Shown: in pieces, positions 9,284 to 18,392 of the stretch | Layout of the letters: every line of letters begins with the position of its first letter | How positions within the stretch are numbered: the stretch's first letter is position 1 | DNA from: Luteococcus sp038433135 | GTDB taxonomy: Bacteria > Actinomycetota > Actinomycetes > Propionibacteriales > Propionibacteriaceae | Direction: 5' to 3' | Assembly (NCBI RefSeq): GCF_038433135.1 | Contig: NZ_JBCDMV010000010.1 | Location: 1 to 64,000, forward strand | DNA length: 64,000 nt | The notes under the pieces: generated by a model | Database searches by the model: none | What the model saw: the letters and a program-made list of their open reading frames with translations, nothing else | What the model was told of the DNA's origin: nothing | Position numbers and translations under genes: made by a program

Positions 9284-10327
9284 ATGGGACAGGTACTGCG
9301 CTTCACCGCACCCGGGCAGGTGGACATCGTCGAGGAGTCACTGCCCCGGATGTCCGGTGCGCAGGTGCATGTGCAGACCCTCTTCTCCGGCATCTCAGCC
9401 GGAACGGAGCTCTCTGCTTACCGCGGAACCAATCCCTACCTGACTCGTACGTGGGATCCCGATCTGTCACTCTTCCTGCCCGAGGCCGGTGCCGGTGTGG
9501 CCTATCCCCTCACCGGTTGGGGCTACAGTGAGGTCGGCCGAGTGACCGAGATCGGCTCCGATGTTGACGCCGTACAGGTCGGGGACGTCGTCTGGGGCAT
9601 CTGGGGCCATCGCACCGAGGCTCTGTTGAACCAGGAGAGCCTGCGGGGCCATGTCATGCCCTTGGGCGCGCAACCCGAAGCGGGCACCTTTTCCCGGGTC
9701 GCATCCGTTGCTCTCAACGCAGTGCTCAATGCCCAGCTCGGAATCGGCTCCGTGGTCGGTGTCATGGGGCTCGGGGTGATCGGACTACTCTCCGCCCGGT
9801 TCGCAGTCCTTTCTGGTGCGACCGTGATCGGAATCGACCCCATCGCCTCCCGACGGGAACTCGCCGCGGCATGGGGTGCGCACCACGTGATGCCGCCGAG
9901 CGCTGATCTCGCCCTTCAAGTACGCGGGCTCACCGACGGGCTGGGTGCCGACGTCGTGCTGGAGCTGTCCGGGAATGACCAGGCATTGCACGAGTCAACC
10001 CGCTTGGTGGGGCGTGACGGGATCGTCGTCGCTTCCGGCTTCTATCAGGGAGCTGCCACAAACCTGTGGCTCGGCGAGGAATTCCACCACAACCGGGTAC
10101 GGCTGCAGTGTTCCCAGATCGGTTCGGTACCGCCGCAGCTGGCGTCCCGCTGGAGTCGAGAACGGCTCGTCCAAGCGGCCACCAGCCGAGTTCTACAGGG
10201 TGACCCCGACGTCGGCAGCTTGATCAGCCACCGCTACCCGCTCGATGAGGCAAGTCGCGCCTACCAACTGCTCGACCAGCATGGGAACCAGACACTGCAG
10301 GTCTTGTTCACCATGGGTGAGGACTGA
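9284..10327 (+). CDS. MDR-family (alcohol dehydrogenase-like) oxidoreductase, YcjQ-like
   Basis: 347 residues with the medium-chain dehydrogenase layout: a GroES-like domain and a Rossmann domain with GLGVIG (162-167) and an acidic residue closing the second strand (GIDP). The catalytic-zinc cysteine of classical alcohol dehydrogenases is replaced (SGISAGTE), as in BchC/YcjQ-like members. E. coli YcjQ oxidises D-gulosides at C3. The ATG at 9284 lies 2 nt after the phosphorylase stop with GAGGAG upstream. By context it may oxidise or reduce C3 of a glycoside together with the next gene's product. Confidence 0.72.
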   Translation: MGQVLRFTAPGQVDIVEESLPRMSGAQVHVQTLFSGISAGTELSAYRGTNPYLTRTWDPDLSLFLPEAGAGVAYPLTGWGYSEVGRVTEIGSDVDAVQVGDVVWGIWGHRTEALLNQESLRGHVMPLGAQPEAGTFSRVASVALNAVLNAQLGIGSVVGVMGLGVIGLLSARFAVLSGATVIGIDPIASRRELAAAWGAHHVMPPSADLALQVRGLTDGLGADVVLELSGNDQALHESTRLVGRDGIVVASGFYQGAATNLWLGEEFHHNRVRLQCSQIGSVPPQLASRWSRERLVQAATSRVLQGDPDVGSLISHRYPLDEASRAYQLLDQHGNQTLQVLFTMGED

Positions 10328-10330
10328 GAC

Positions 10331-11380
10331 ATGCTGCCCGGCACTCCCGATCACCGGCCCCGCATCCCCGCGTCACCGCCCGGCATCGGCATCCTTGGCT
10401 GTGGGAGGATCGCCCGCAGCGCTCACCTCCCTGCCTACCGGCAGTACGGACTGCCTGTCGTCGGGGTCTGGAGCCGCTCCGGAACCAGGGGGGTACTGGC
10501 AGATTTCCCGGAGGTGATGCGCAGCTACCAGTCGGCAGAAGAGTTGCTCCGTGACCCCGCCGTCACGGTGGTGGACCTCGCCACCGGCCCCACCGGGCGA
10601 GTCGACTGGATCGCGCGGTGCGTAGAAGCCGGCAAACACGTCCTGGTGCAGAAGCCATTGGTGGACGACTGGTCAGAGCTTGATCGTCTGATGCCGGTCC
10701 TGGACCGGGCCGATGCTGCTGGCGTCGTGGTGGCGGTCAACCAGAACGCCCGCTGGGCACCGACCTGGCGCTTGGCCACCCGACTCGTGGAACATGGAGC
10801 AATCGGCAAAGTGGTGGGGGTCACCCACCTCCATGACAAGTCGCTGCCGCCGATCGTCGGCACCCCCTTCGACGACGTTCAGCACATGCTGATCTCCGAC
10901 TACCTGATGCACTGGATCGACATCACCTGCCTGTGGTTGGGCTCACCGGTCACCCGAGTCGCAGCGCTCGACTCCCGACTCCCCGGCCAGCCATCCGAGT
11001 CCCGTAACCCGTGGGCCGCGGTGGTGAACCTCTGCGCCGAGAACGGTGCGACCGCCACGCTGCGGGTCAGTGGGAATGCGGTTGCCAGCCGAGGCGGATG
11101 CCCCTTCTGGATTCACGGAACCGAAGGGACGTTGCGTGGCAGCATCCTGCTGGGCTCGGATCGGCTGACCTTGGAGCGTGATGGCCAGCACATCTCGTAT
11201 GACCTCCAAGGACAGTGGTTCGTGGACGGATTCGCCGGGACGATGGGCGAGCTGATGTCCGCCATTGCCGAATCGCGGGAACCCGAGAACAGCGCACGTC
11301 TGGTGGCCCCCTCAGTCCAGGCCATGCTCGCCGCTGTCGACTCTGCTCGAGCCGACGGGCGCCCTGAGCAGGTGTCGTGA
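10331..11380 (+). CDS. Gfo/Idh/MocA-family oxidoreductase (first copy)
   Basis: 349 residues: NAD(P)-binding Rossmann domain with GCGRIA (23-28), the conserved Lys of the (E)KP motif at Lys108 (here VQKP) and the catalytic-type His194 (HWIDI), then the alpha/beta GFO_IDH_MocA C-terminal domain. This family interconverts hydroxyl and keto groups on sugars; in the ycj system YcjS is a glucoside 3-dehydrogenase. It follows the MDR gene by 3 nt and shares its stop with the next start. A glycoside-3-dehydrogenase role is inferred by analogy. Confidence 0.78.
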   Translation: MLPGTPDHRPRIPASPPGIGILGCGRIARSAHLPAYRQYGLPVVGVWSRSGTRGVLADFPEVMRSYQSAEELLRDPAVTVVDLATGPTGRVDWIARCVEAGKHVLVQKPLVDDWSELDRLMPVLDRADAAGVVVAVNQNARWAPTWRLATRLVEHGAIGKVVGVTHLHDKSLPPIVGTPFDDVQHMLISDYLMHWIDITCLWLGSPVTRVAALDSRLPGQPSESRNPWAAVVNLCAENGATATLRVSGNAVASRGGCPFWIHGTEGTLRGSILLGSDRLTLERDGQHISYDLQGQWFVDGFAGTMGELMSAIAESREPENSARLVAPSVQAMLAAVDSARADGRPEQVS

Positions 11381-12675
11381 TGTTCACGGCGATCGACGAA
11401 CTCCGGTGCGGCGACGATTTGCGGATGTACGCCGAGGGGTGGCAGAGCTGGAGCGAGACCGGATGGATGCGCGAGGCGAGCGTCCAGCCGCTGGACGACG
11501 CGGAATACAAGATGCGTTTCCGCCCAGACAAGCCCCTTCCTGACAGTGGTATCCAGGCCGAAGGCCTTCTGGTGGTGGATCCGGGAAATGGCGATCCGGT
11601 CATTCGTTACACCGTCCCGGATCCCTGCCAGGAAGTGGCAAGCATCCGTGCGGTGCGTCATGGTGACCACGTCGTGGTCAGTGCCGACGGCCCGGTTGTC
11701 CGCACGTCCGCCGCGACTGCCCAAGAGGCGCTGGAAAGTTACCCGGACCTGCTTGGTCCAATCCACATTCCGGAGCCGCTCAACGTGTGGTGCTCCTGGT
11801 ACCGCTATTTTGAGGATCTCACGGCCAAGGACGTCCTGGAGAACCTAGATTCCATCGCACGGGAAGACTTGAACGTCGACGTGGTCCAGATCGATGACGG
11901 TTGGACTTTGGGACTGGGACACTATGCCGTCGTCTCCCCCGAATTCGGCCCGCTAGACGCGACGATCGACCGCATCCGCGCCGCTGGCAGGCGGGCCGGA
12001 ATCTGGCTGGCTCCCTTCTTGGTGGGGCGGGACACTCCCGTCGCGCACGATCATCCTGACTGGCTGACCTCCGCAGCTGGGCGGAACTGGGGCACGGATC
12101 TGGTTGGTCTGGACCTTACTCACCCAGGAGTGCAGGAATTCTTGGCTGGACTGATCAACCGTCTCGTCGCGCACGGTGTCAGCTACCTAAAGCTGGATTT
12201 TCTCTATGGCGGCGCTGTCCCCGGTCAGCGATACGACGGCAGCCAGCCTGTCGCCGCTTATCGCAGGGGCCTGGAGCTGATTCGAGAGACGGCCGGGGAT
12301 GAGACCTTCCTGGTGGGCTGCGGGGCACCATTGTTGCCGTCGGTTGGACTGGTCGATGCCATGCGCGTCTCCCGGGACACCTTCCACGAGGATGCGAGGT
12401 CCGGCGAGACTGGGCTCCGTGGCGGGCCAGCGGTGCGGTCTCGCAGCTGGCAGCACGGCCGCTTGTGGATCAACGACCCTGACTGCATCGTGATGCGCCC
12501 CGGCTATCCCTTGCGCCATGAATGGGCAGACATCGCCACCCGCCATGGCGGCATGCGCTCCTTCTCCGACCGGATCGGAGAGTTGGACCAGATTGGACTG
12601 GACCGGGTGCGGGCATACCTCGCCCACCGCCCCACCACGATGCCCTTCACCGGCCCCGAAGGAACGTTGCCATGA
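11380..12675 (+). CDS. GH36 alpha-galactosidase-like glycoside hydrolase
   Basis: 431 residues with the GH36/GH27 (beta/alpha)8 fold: VQIDDGW (169-175), nucleophile Asp273 in YLKLDFLYGG, then VGCGAPLLPSVG and acid/base Asp333 in DAMRVSRDT, the pattern of the Thermotoga-type short GH36 enzymes. It lacks a secretion signal. The ATG overlaps the previous stop (TGATG); an in-frame GTG lies one codon earlier. Its presence in a glucoside operon suggests a substrate other than raffinose-type sugars, perhaps an epimerised product of the dehydrogenases. That is speculation from context. Confidence 0.78.
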   Translation: MFTAIDELRCGDDLRMYAEGWQSWSETGWMREASVQPLDDAEYKMRFRPDKPLPDSGIQAEGLLVVDPGNGDPVIRYTVPDPCQEVASIRAVRHGDHVVVSADGPVVRTSAATAQEALESYPDLLGPIHIPEPLNVWCSWYRYFEDLTAKDVLENLDSIAREDLNVDVVQIDDGWTLGLGHYAVVSPEFGPLDATIDRIRAAGRRAGIWLAPFLVGRDTPVAHDHPDWLTSAAGRNWGTDLVGLDLTHPGVQEFLAGLINRLVAHGVSYLKLDFLYGGAVPGQRYDGSQPVAAYRRGLELIRETAGDETFLVGCGAPLLPSVGLVDAMRVSRDTFHEDARSGETGLRGGPAVRSRSWQHGRLWINDPDCIVMRPGYPLRHEWADIATRHGGMRSFSDRIGELDQIGLDRVRAYLAHRPTTMPFTGPEGTLP

Positions 12676-13937
12676 CCACTCCCGTCCGCTATGCCATCGC
12701 CGGGGCAGGTTCCCGAGGACGCAGCTATGCCAACTGGATCCGGCAGCACCCGGACCGAGCACTGCTTCTCGCGATTGCGGATCCCACCACCTCAGCCGCC
12801 CAGAGCATCGCCCTCGACCATCGACTCCGCGATGACAGCATTTTCGGGAGCTGGCAAGAAATGGTCCAGAGCCAGCCGGACGTGAATGCCGTGATCGTCT
12901 GCACTCAGGACAATGATCACGTCGCACCCGCCATAGCCTTCCTGCGAGCCGGATACGACGTCCTGCTCGAAAAGCCGATGGCGCCAACGGAGCCCGAGTG
13001 CCACAAGATCACTCAGGCAGCGGAGGCTTCGGGGACGATCTTCTCCGTCTGCCACGTCATGCGGCACACTCCCCTGACGGCAGCCATCAAGCGCATGCTC
13101 ATCGAGGGACGCGTCGGACAGATCATGAGCGTTGAACATCTGGAGCCGGTGGGTTGGTGGCACCACGCGCACTCCTATGTGCGCGGCAACTGGTGCCAGC
13201 AGGAGAGTTCGTCCTCCATGCTTCTGGCCAAGAGTTGCCATGACCTGGACTGGCTGCTCTACATCGTGGGCCAGCCGTTGGCAAAGGTATCCAGCTTTGG
13301 GACACTCAGCCACTTCACAAAGCAAAACCAGCCCGCAGAGGCCGCCGACCGCTGCCTTGACTGTCCGTTGCAGGATTCATGCGCTTATTCGGCGACCAGG
13401 ATCTACTTGACCAAGGCCAGGCTGGGAGCTTTCGACTGGCCACTGGACGTCATCACCCACGACCTGACCTTGGCCGGTGTGCACCAGGCCCTGCGAGAGG
13501 GACCATACGGTCGATGTGTGTATTCATGCGACAACGATGTCGTCGATCATCAAGTCGTCGCCATGGAATTCATGGGCGGTGCAACCGCCGTGTTCACCAT
13601 GACCGCATTCACCGAAAAGGCCCTTCGCAAGACTCGCATTTTCGGAACGCTTGGGCGTCTCGAGACTGACGGGGAAGAGATCAAAATTCTGGACTTTCGC
13701 ACCGGCCGTGAGACTGTCACACCGGTCGGATTCGGGGAGCAGATAGGAGCCTCGCAGGGGCACGCTGGTGGCGACGACGGATTGATGGACTCCTTCACCA
13801 CAGCCGTCGCTGAGCGTGACCAAAGCCTGGTCAGCGACGCGTCCTCGGCCCTCGCGAGCCATCTGGCCGTCTTTGCCGCTGAACGTTCACGACTAACGGG
13901 GACCGTCATTGACCTTGTTGACGGCCAGAGCCAATAG
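12672..13937 (+). CDS. Gfo/Idh/MocA-family oxidoreductase with cysteine-rich insert (second copy)
   Basis: 421 residues. The N-terminal Rossmann motif is GAGSRG (11-16), with EKP at 100-102 (Lys101) and a conserved SCHDLDW region (His190). The C-terminal half carries an insertion with CLDCPLQDSC (Cys228, Cys231, Cys237) that looks like a small metal-binding knot and is absent from the first copy. The ATG overlaps the GH36 stop. It closes the operon; a GC-rich hairpin follows. The activity is unknown, but a sugar or sugar-acid dehydrogenase is likely. Confidence 0.75.
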   Translation: MTTPVRYAIAGAGSRGRSYANWIRQHPDRALLLAIADPTTSAAQSIALDHRLRDDSIFGSWQEMVQSQPDVNAVIVCTQDNDHVAPAIAFLRAGYDVLLEKPMAPTEPECHKITQAAEASGTIFSVCHVMRHTPLTAAIKRMLIEGRVGQIMSVEHLEPVGWWHHAHSYVRGNWCQQESSSSMLLAKSCHDLDWLLYIVGQPLAKVSSFGTLSHFTKQNQPAEAADRCLDCPLQDSCAYSATRIYLTKARLGAFDWPLDVITHDLTLAGVHQALREGPYGRCVYSCDNDVVDHQVVAMEFMGGATAVFTMTAFTEKALRKTRIFGTLGRLETDGEEIKILDFRTGRETVTPVGFGEQIGASQGHAGGDDGLMDSFTTAVAERDQSLVSDASSALASHLAVFAAERSRLTGTVIDLVDGQSQ

Positions 13938-13946
13938 CCAAGACGA

Positions 13947-13990
13947 GCCCGTCCTGTCCGAAGCCCGCCCGGGTTCGCCCCGGGACGGGC
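13947..13990. terminator. hairpin between convergent operons
   Basis: GCCCGTCC at 13947 pairs with GGACGGGC ending at 13990 around a GC-rich loop. It lies between the ends of the sugar operon (+) and the acid-sugar operon (-) and can serve both. Confidence 0.55.
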
Positions 13991-14004
13991 CATCGCTCAG
14001 CGTC

Positions 14005-15006
14005 TCACTTCACCGCGGCCAGCGCCACCGCCTGGTGCATCGCCTCGACCATGCTCTCGGTCTTGACGATCCCCTTGCCCGCAATGTCAAAGGCCGTGCC
14101 GTGGTCCACCGAGGTTCGGATCACCGGCAGTCCCACCGTGATGTTCACACCGGCCTCGATACCCAGCACCTTGACCGGGCCGTGGCCCTGGTCGTGGTAC
14201 ATCGCGACGATCAGGTCGTAGTCGCCGCGGCCGGCCAGGTAGAAGGCGGTGTCGGCGGGCAGCGGGCCGTCCACCCACATTCCGTCGGCCTTCATCTTCT
14301 CGACGGCGGGAATGATCTTCTCCTCTTCCTCACCTTGGCCAAACAGGCCGCCCTCACCGGCGTGCGGGTTGATGGCGCACACCCCGATGTGCGGGTTCTC
14401 GATCCCCGCGCGCCGAAGCGCATCCCAGCCGCGACGGGTGGTCCGCTCCACCAGCCCGGGCTCGATCTTGCGCACCGCATCGATCAGGCCGATGTGCGTG
14501 GTGACGTGGATCACCCGCAGTTGGGGGCTGGAGAGCATCATCGAGACCTCGGGCGTATTGGTCAGCGCCGCCAGCATCTCGGTGTGGCCGGGGTAGTTGT
14601 GCCCAGCCATGTGCAGCGCCTCCTTGTTCAACGGCGCGGTGCAGATGGCCTGCACGTCGCCGGCCATCGCCAGCTCGGCGGCCTTCGCGATGTACTCATA
14701 CGCGGCGTGCCCGGCCTCCTTGCTGAGCTGGCCCCACGCGAGGTCCTCGGGCAGCAGGTCCAGGTCGATCACGTTGATCCGGCCCGCCTCGTCCACCGCC
14801 TCGGAAACCTCCTGGATGGCGACGATCTGGGCGTCGATCCCCATGATCTTCGCAGCCTGCTCCAGCCGCTTCCTGTCGCCCAGCACAACGGGCAGGCTCT
14901 CGGCCCGGACCGACTCGTCAACCAAGGCGGCGACGGTCACCTCGGGGCCAACCCCGGCACCGTCACCCATCGTGACCGCAACAACCGGCTTCGTGGACTG
15001 GGACAT
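14005..15006 (-). CDS. pdxA2: PdxA2-type D-threonate/D-erythronate 4-phosphate dehydrogenase
   Basis: 333 residues of the PdxA family with the metal-binding histidines in PGHTEML, INPHAGEGG and MYHDQGH. The enzyme oxidises and decarboxylates a 4-phospho-C4 acid to dihydroxyacetone phosphate using NAD. It lies 2 nt after a DUF1537 kinase gene and behind a KdgT permease. The same trio (kdgT-dtnK-pdxA2) is known from Salmonella, where it degrades D-threonate. That context argues for the catabolic PdxA2 role and against pyridoxine synthesis. AAGGAG precedes the ATG. Confidence 0.82.
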   Translation of the reverse strand: MSQSTKPVVAVTMGDGAGVGPEVTVAALVDESVRAESLPVVLGDRKRLEQAAKIMGIDAQIVAIQEVSEAVDEAGRINVIDLDLLPEDLAWGQLSKEAGHAAYEYIAKAAELAMAGDVQAICTAPLNKEALHMAGHNYPGHTEMLAALTNTPEVSMMLSSPQLRVIHVTTHIGLIDAVRKIEPGLVERTTRRGWDALRRAGIENPHIGVCAINPHAGEGGLFGQGEEEEKIIPAVEKMKADGMWVDGPLPADTAFYLAGRGDYDLIVAMYHDQGHGPVKVLGIEAGVNITVGLPVIRTSVDHGTAFDIAGKGIVKTESMVEAMHQAVALAAVK

Positions 15007-15008
15007 GA

Positions 15009-16292
15009 CTACTCCTTACTATCTTCCGTCTGAGCAGGTACCCCAGACTGGATCAACGATATGATTTCGCCCAACAGACCGGGCCCTCCAAAGCCTCCCG
15101 ACTTGGTGACGACGGGAAGCCCAGAGAACCTTGTCTCCTGAACTATCCCAAGAGGCGTTCCTTCGGCCACCGCACGCAGAACGCGCAGCTTGCGGACTCC
15201 CATCTGCGCCAAAGTGGCAGCCGCGCCATCGCCACCGACAAGGACAAGCGCGCCAAACGGCACATGGTCCAGAGCATCTGCCGCCAAGCCAGCCAGCTGT
15301 CCTGCCACCCTCTGGGCAAGCTCCTCACGATCATGCACATCGCGGAGCTTGGACGGGTTGGCGCGAACAATGACATTCCCTGGTCCAGAGTCCACAAGCG
15401 CCCGAAGCTGACCCCGAAGGGTCGGAAGCGCGTCAGCTGACGTGAGCTGCGCGGGATGCGGGCTGAACACGATAGCGTCGCCGCCCTGCGCGCCTCCAAT
15501 GTAGGCATCCACCTGGTCCTGACTCACGTCGTGTACAGATGAGACGACCACGAGGACACGACCACTGATCGGCAGTGGATCTTGGTCCGGCTGAACGTTC
15601 GCTGCTGGCAGCGAGCGGGCCATTGCCTTGGCAAGCCCAGCGGATCCCACGGGGATCGCTCGATCGCCCAGCATCATGATGGCCTTCGCAATGACCTCAA
15701 CGTCATGTGGAGACATGGCATCAATGATGACTTGCCGTGCGCTTGCCTCCCTGATGTGGCGAGCCAGCTCCGTTGCCTCTCCAGGGTTCTCCAATCCAAC
15801 AGCATCGGGCACGAGATCGGCCATCAGCGCCGAGGGGACCGGACAGACGGGGTCACGCCCGGAAGGAGTCTCCGTGACCTCGATGCCATTGACCTTCAGG
15901 ATTCCGTCCTCAATAGTCCTGGCGAGCGCCGGGTAGGCCGGACAGATCACTGCGACAGAATCTGGATGCCGTCGACTCCAAGCGTCCAGGGCTCCGGTCA
16001 CTTGATGCGATACCGAGCCTCGCATCGTCGAATCGATCTTGAGGAAGATGGAATTCGCTCCGCGTTCCATGGCATGATCCAGAAGTTGCCGCGTCCTTGC
16101 TCGCGCCAATCCCCCGAGGGATCGACTGTCACTGGACACGGAGGTCACATCGACAGATCCTGGATCCCACTGAGAAGCGTCGGAGGCATCCATCAACAAC
16201 TCCGTGGAGCAGCCTGCCAAGGCATAGGAGACGGCGCAGTCGTTGGCACCTGTGAGATCATCAGCGATCACCACCAGCCCAAGATCACTCAT
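15009..16292 (-). CDS. DUF1537 four-carbon acid sugar kinase (DtnK/DenK-like)
   Basis: 427 residues with the N-terminal substrate domain (IADDLTGANDCAVSYA) and the C-terminal nucleotide-binding domain (GALVLVGGDGAAATLAQ near residue 355, then GGFGGPG near 405). Members phosphorylate D-threonate, D-erythronate, L-threonate or related acids at O4. The gene overlaps the permease gene by 8 nt and is followed at once by pdxA2. Substrate choice between threonate and erythronate cannot be settled from sequence. The coding sequence is less GC-rich than that of the cobalamin genes. Confidence 0.82.
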   Translation of the reverse strand: MSDLGLVVIADDLTGANDCAVSYALAGCSTELLMDASDASQWDPGSVDVTSVSSDSRSLGGLARARTRQLLDHAMERGANSIFLKIDSTMRGSVSHQVTGALDAWSRRHPDSVAVICPAYPALARTIEDGILKVNGIEVTETPSGRDPVCPVPSALMADLVPDAVGLENPGEATELARHIREASARQVIIDAMSPHDVEVIAKAIMMLGDRAIPVGSAGLAKAMARSLPAANVQPDQDPLPISGRVLVVVSSVHDVSQDQVDAYIGGAQGGDAIVFSPHPAQLTSADALPTLRGQLRALVDSGPGNVIVRANPSKLRDVHDREELAQRVAGQLAGLAADALDHVPFGALVLVGGDGAAATLAQMGVRKLRVLRAVAEGTPLGIVQETRFSGLPVVTKSGGFGGPGLLGEIISLIQSGVPAQTEDSKE

Positions 16293-17346
16293 TGGACGCG
16301 CTCCTCAGCGCTGCAGCAACGTCCTCATGCTTTCCGGTACCACTGTCGCTCGTCAACTGATCATGCAAGCCGCCTTCCCTACGCAGCACCCACGCCGCAA
16401 AGAGCGGTGCCAGAATCGCAGAGACGAGGACAGCCGCCGCCACCTGTGCTGTCGCTGCCTCGACAAACGGCTGATATGTCGGGTCGGCCTGCGCAACGAT
16501 GAGAGGTGTAGCGATGGCGTTGCCAGCTGTTGTAGCGGCGGCAAAACCCATACCCGATTCGTCACGCCTCCGGAGGAGGAACCGGTAACCGAGGTAGGTG
16601 GAAAGCCCAGTGATCAGACAGGATGCCATACCGAGGAAGATGCCGACGGCTCCCCCGGTGGCGATTGCGCGCAAGTTGATTCCTGTCCCGAGCGCAAACG
16701 AGAAGAACGGGATCACGATGGCACCCGTCGGACGCATCACATTGGTCCAGGTGGGATTCAGGTTGCCAATCAGCATGCCAATGAGGAGCGGAAGCACCGC
16801 CGCGAGCATGAGGGTCCAGGGGATCGAGGCCAGACCGGAGACCCCAAGGAAGAGAAGTGTGAAGAACGGACCATCGTTCACAGCTGACGCGATGTAGGCG
16901 CCACGGTCCCGGTAGTCACCATACTTCCCCGTGAAGGCGAGCCAGATGCCTCCATTCGAGTTTGAGACCACGGTCAGCAAGGCTAAGAGTGAGACCCCTA
17001 GAAGGCCATTCGGTCCGGTGACGAGTCCCAGCGCCACGATCGCCAACCCTGGAATGATCGTCTTCATCAAGAGGATCACTCCGGTGTGTGCCAGAACAGG
17101 ACCGGAACTCCGCACAGTGATCTGCATGCCCGTGGACAGAATCAACAGCGCAATCAGAGGCGTCGCCGAACTCTTGAACAACCCGGTGGTGAAGCTGCCC
17201 AGTTCGAGGAATCCGGGGAAGAATGTCCCCACCACGGAGCCCAGGATGAGCGGAATCACCATCGCGCCACCTGGAATGCGACCCATCCACTCATACAGCG
17301 GGAGCACGTTGTGTGGTCCGGCCGGTGCTGCACTTTGCGAAGACAT
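16285..17346 (-). CDS. KdgT-family acid-sugar permease
   Basis: 353 residues, strongly hydrophobic, with about ten membrane segments, of the 2-keto-3-deoxygluconate permease (KDGT) family. The family members next to DUF1537 kinases and PdxA2 take up four-carbon sugar acids rather than KDG, so a D-threonate/D-erythronate importer is most likely. GGAGG sits 7 nt before the ATG. It is the first gene of the operon, directly behind a palindromic operator candidate. Confidence 0.8.
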   Translation of the reverse strand: MSSQSAAPAGPHNVLPLYEWMGRIPGGAMVIPLILGSVVGTFFPGFLELGSFTTGLFKSSATPLIALLILSTGMQITVRSSGPVLAHTGVILLMKTIIPGLAIVALGLVTGPNGLLGVSLLALLTVVSNSNGGIWLAFTGKYGDYRDRGAYIASAVNDGPFFTLLFLGVSGLASIPWTLMLAAVLPLLIGMLIGNLNPTWTNVMRPTGAIVIPFFSFALGTGINLRAIATGGAVGIFLGMASCLITGLSTYLGYRFLLRRRDESGMGFAAATTAGNAIATPLIVAQADPTYQPFVEAATAQVAAAVLVSAILAPLFAAWVLRREGGLHDQLTSDSGTGKHEDVAAALRSASNE

Positions 17347-17371
17347 CCTTGTCCCTCCAAGTCATGCGTAC

Positions 17372-17392
17372 CACTTGTACGTACATGTAGTG
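17372..17392. promoter_or_regulatory. candidate GntR operator before kdgT
   Basis: CACT and AGTG flank the perfect palindrome TGTACGTACA (17376-17385). It lies in the 88-nt gap between the GntR gene and kdgT, where it would block transcription of the transport/catabolic operon. TACG/GTAC-centred palindromes are common for GntR/HutC repressors. Function is inferred. Confidence 0.55.
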
Positions 17393-17434
17393 TCAATGCT
17401 CCCCTCGACAAAGTCAAGACCTTCTGCAGCATCC

Positions 17435-18169
17435 TCAGATGGTGGTCTCCACGTCGAACTCCACCCTGTCCCCCCGGTGGAATGTGGAGAAGACTTCCAC
17501 CAGCTCCCCCTCCTTCGATGTGGTGATCCCCTTCAGCAGCAACACCGGAGTACCAACCTCCGCACGCAGTGCGGCACCAACCTCGAGTGACGCTGGCACC
17601 GCTGCGATCGTGCGTCGCGACTTCTCGAGCTCAATGCCAGCTTGGCTCCGAAGCAGCGAGTGGAGAGAGGCATCCACCAAGGCATCTTCGTCAAGTACGC
17701 CTATCAGGCGGGCAGGCAAGTAGGTCTCGATCAGCGCCAGCGGATAGCCAAAGCCGTATCGCAATCGCTGGACACGCAAGGCATCTTTCGTAGCCCATTC
17801 CCTTGGCGCATCCTCGAAATCGACCAACCCAAAACTGAGCACTTCGGTCCGAGTGCTCGTTCCGAGTTGCTCCATCTGCATGCCCAAGCCATTCAAGGAC
17901 TGGACTACCCGCCGAACACGGGACGGGGGCACCGCGAAACTCCCCTTGCCACGAACCGTTGTGACCAGCCCCTCGCTACTGAGAGCACGCAGAGCCTGAC
18001 GGACAACGGAGCGTGAAACTCCAAATTGGGCTTGAAGCTGCGATTCGGACGATAGGGGCCCCTGGATGCGCTCATCAACGATGTCCCGGCGCAGAACCGC
18101 AGCCACTCGGAGGTACAGCGGGCCTTCGTCCATGACTCCGTTAGGAGCACCCTCATCCTCGAACTTCAT
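17435..18169 (-). CDS. GntR/UTRA-family transcriptional regulator
   Basis: 244 residues: GntR winged helix near residues 18-75 (LSSESQLQAQFGVSRSVVRQ, then a wing ending GKGSFAV) and a UTRA effector domain to the C-terminus (RLRYGFGYPLALIETYLP). The ATG at 18169 has a G-rich stretch upstream; longer in-frame starts would add a basic, low-complexity tail with no family match. It lies upstream of and co-directional with kdgT-kinase-pdxA2 and probably represses them, with a sugar acid or phosphate as inducer. Confidence 0.87.
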   Translation of the reverse strand: MKFEDEGAPNGVMDEGPLYLRVAAVLRRDIVDERIQGPLSSESQLQAQFGVSRSVVRQALRALSSEGLVTTVRGKGSFAVPPSRVRRVVQSLNGLGMQMEQLGTSTRTEVLSFGLVDFEDAPREWATKDALRVQRLRYGFGYPLALIETYLPARLIGVLDEDALVDASLHSLLRSQAGIELEKSRRTIAAVPASLEVGAALRAEVGTPVLLLKGITTSKEGELVEVFSTFHRGDRVEFDVETTI

Positions 18170-18392
18170 CACACCCCCAGCCCTCAGCCCTGAGCAACAT
18201 CGACTACATAGAGAGTGCCCTGCTTCCCCCCCAGAGCGCCAACCACCCCCCTTTCGGATCCTTCGCCCTCCATCGCTGTCCGCTCGGCGAACTCCTCTGC
18301 CGCCCTCGGCACGGGAGGCGGTGACGTTGCGCATTCCCTTGCCCACCGGGGCCTTCGGCGGACCCCCTCATCGCGGAATCAGGAGATGCACC

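Noticed and set aside
14005..15006. PdxA as a vitamin B6 biosynthesis gene
   Set aside because: Actinobacteria usually make B6 by the Pdx1/Pdx2 route, and the gene sits in a kdgT-DUF1537 operon typical of the catabolic PdxA2.
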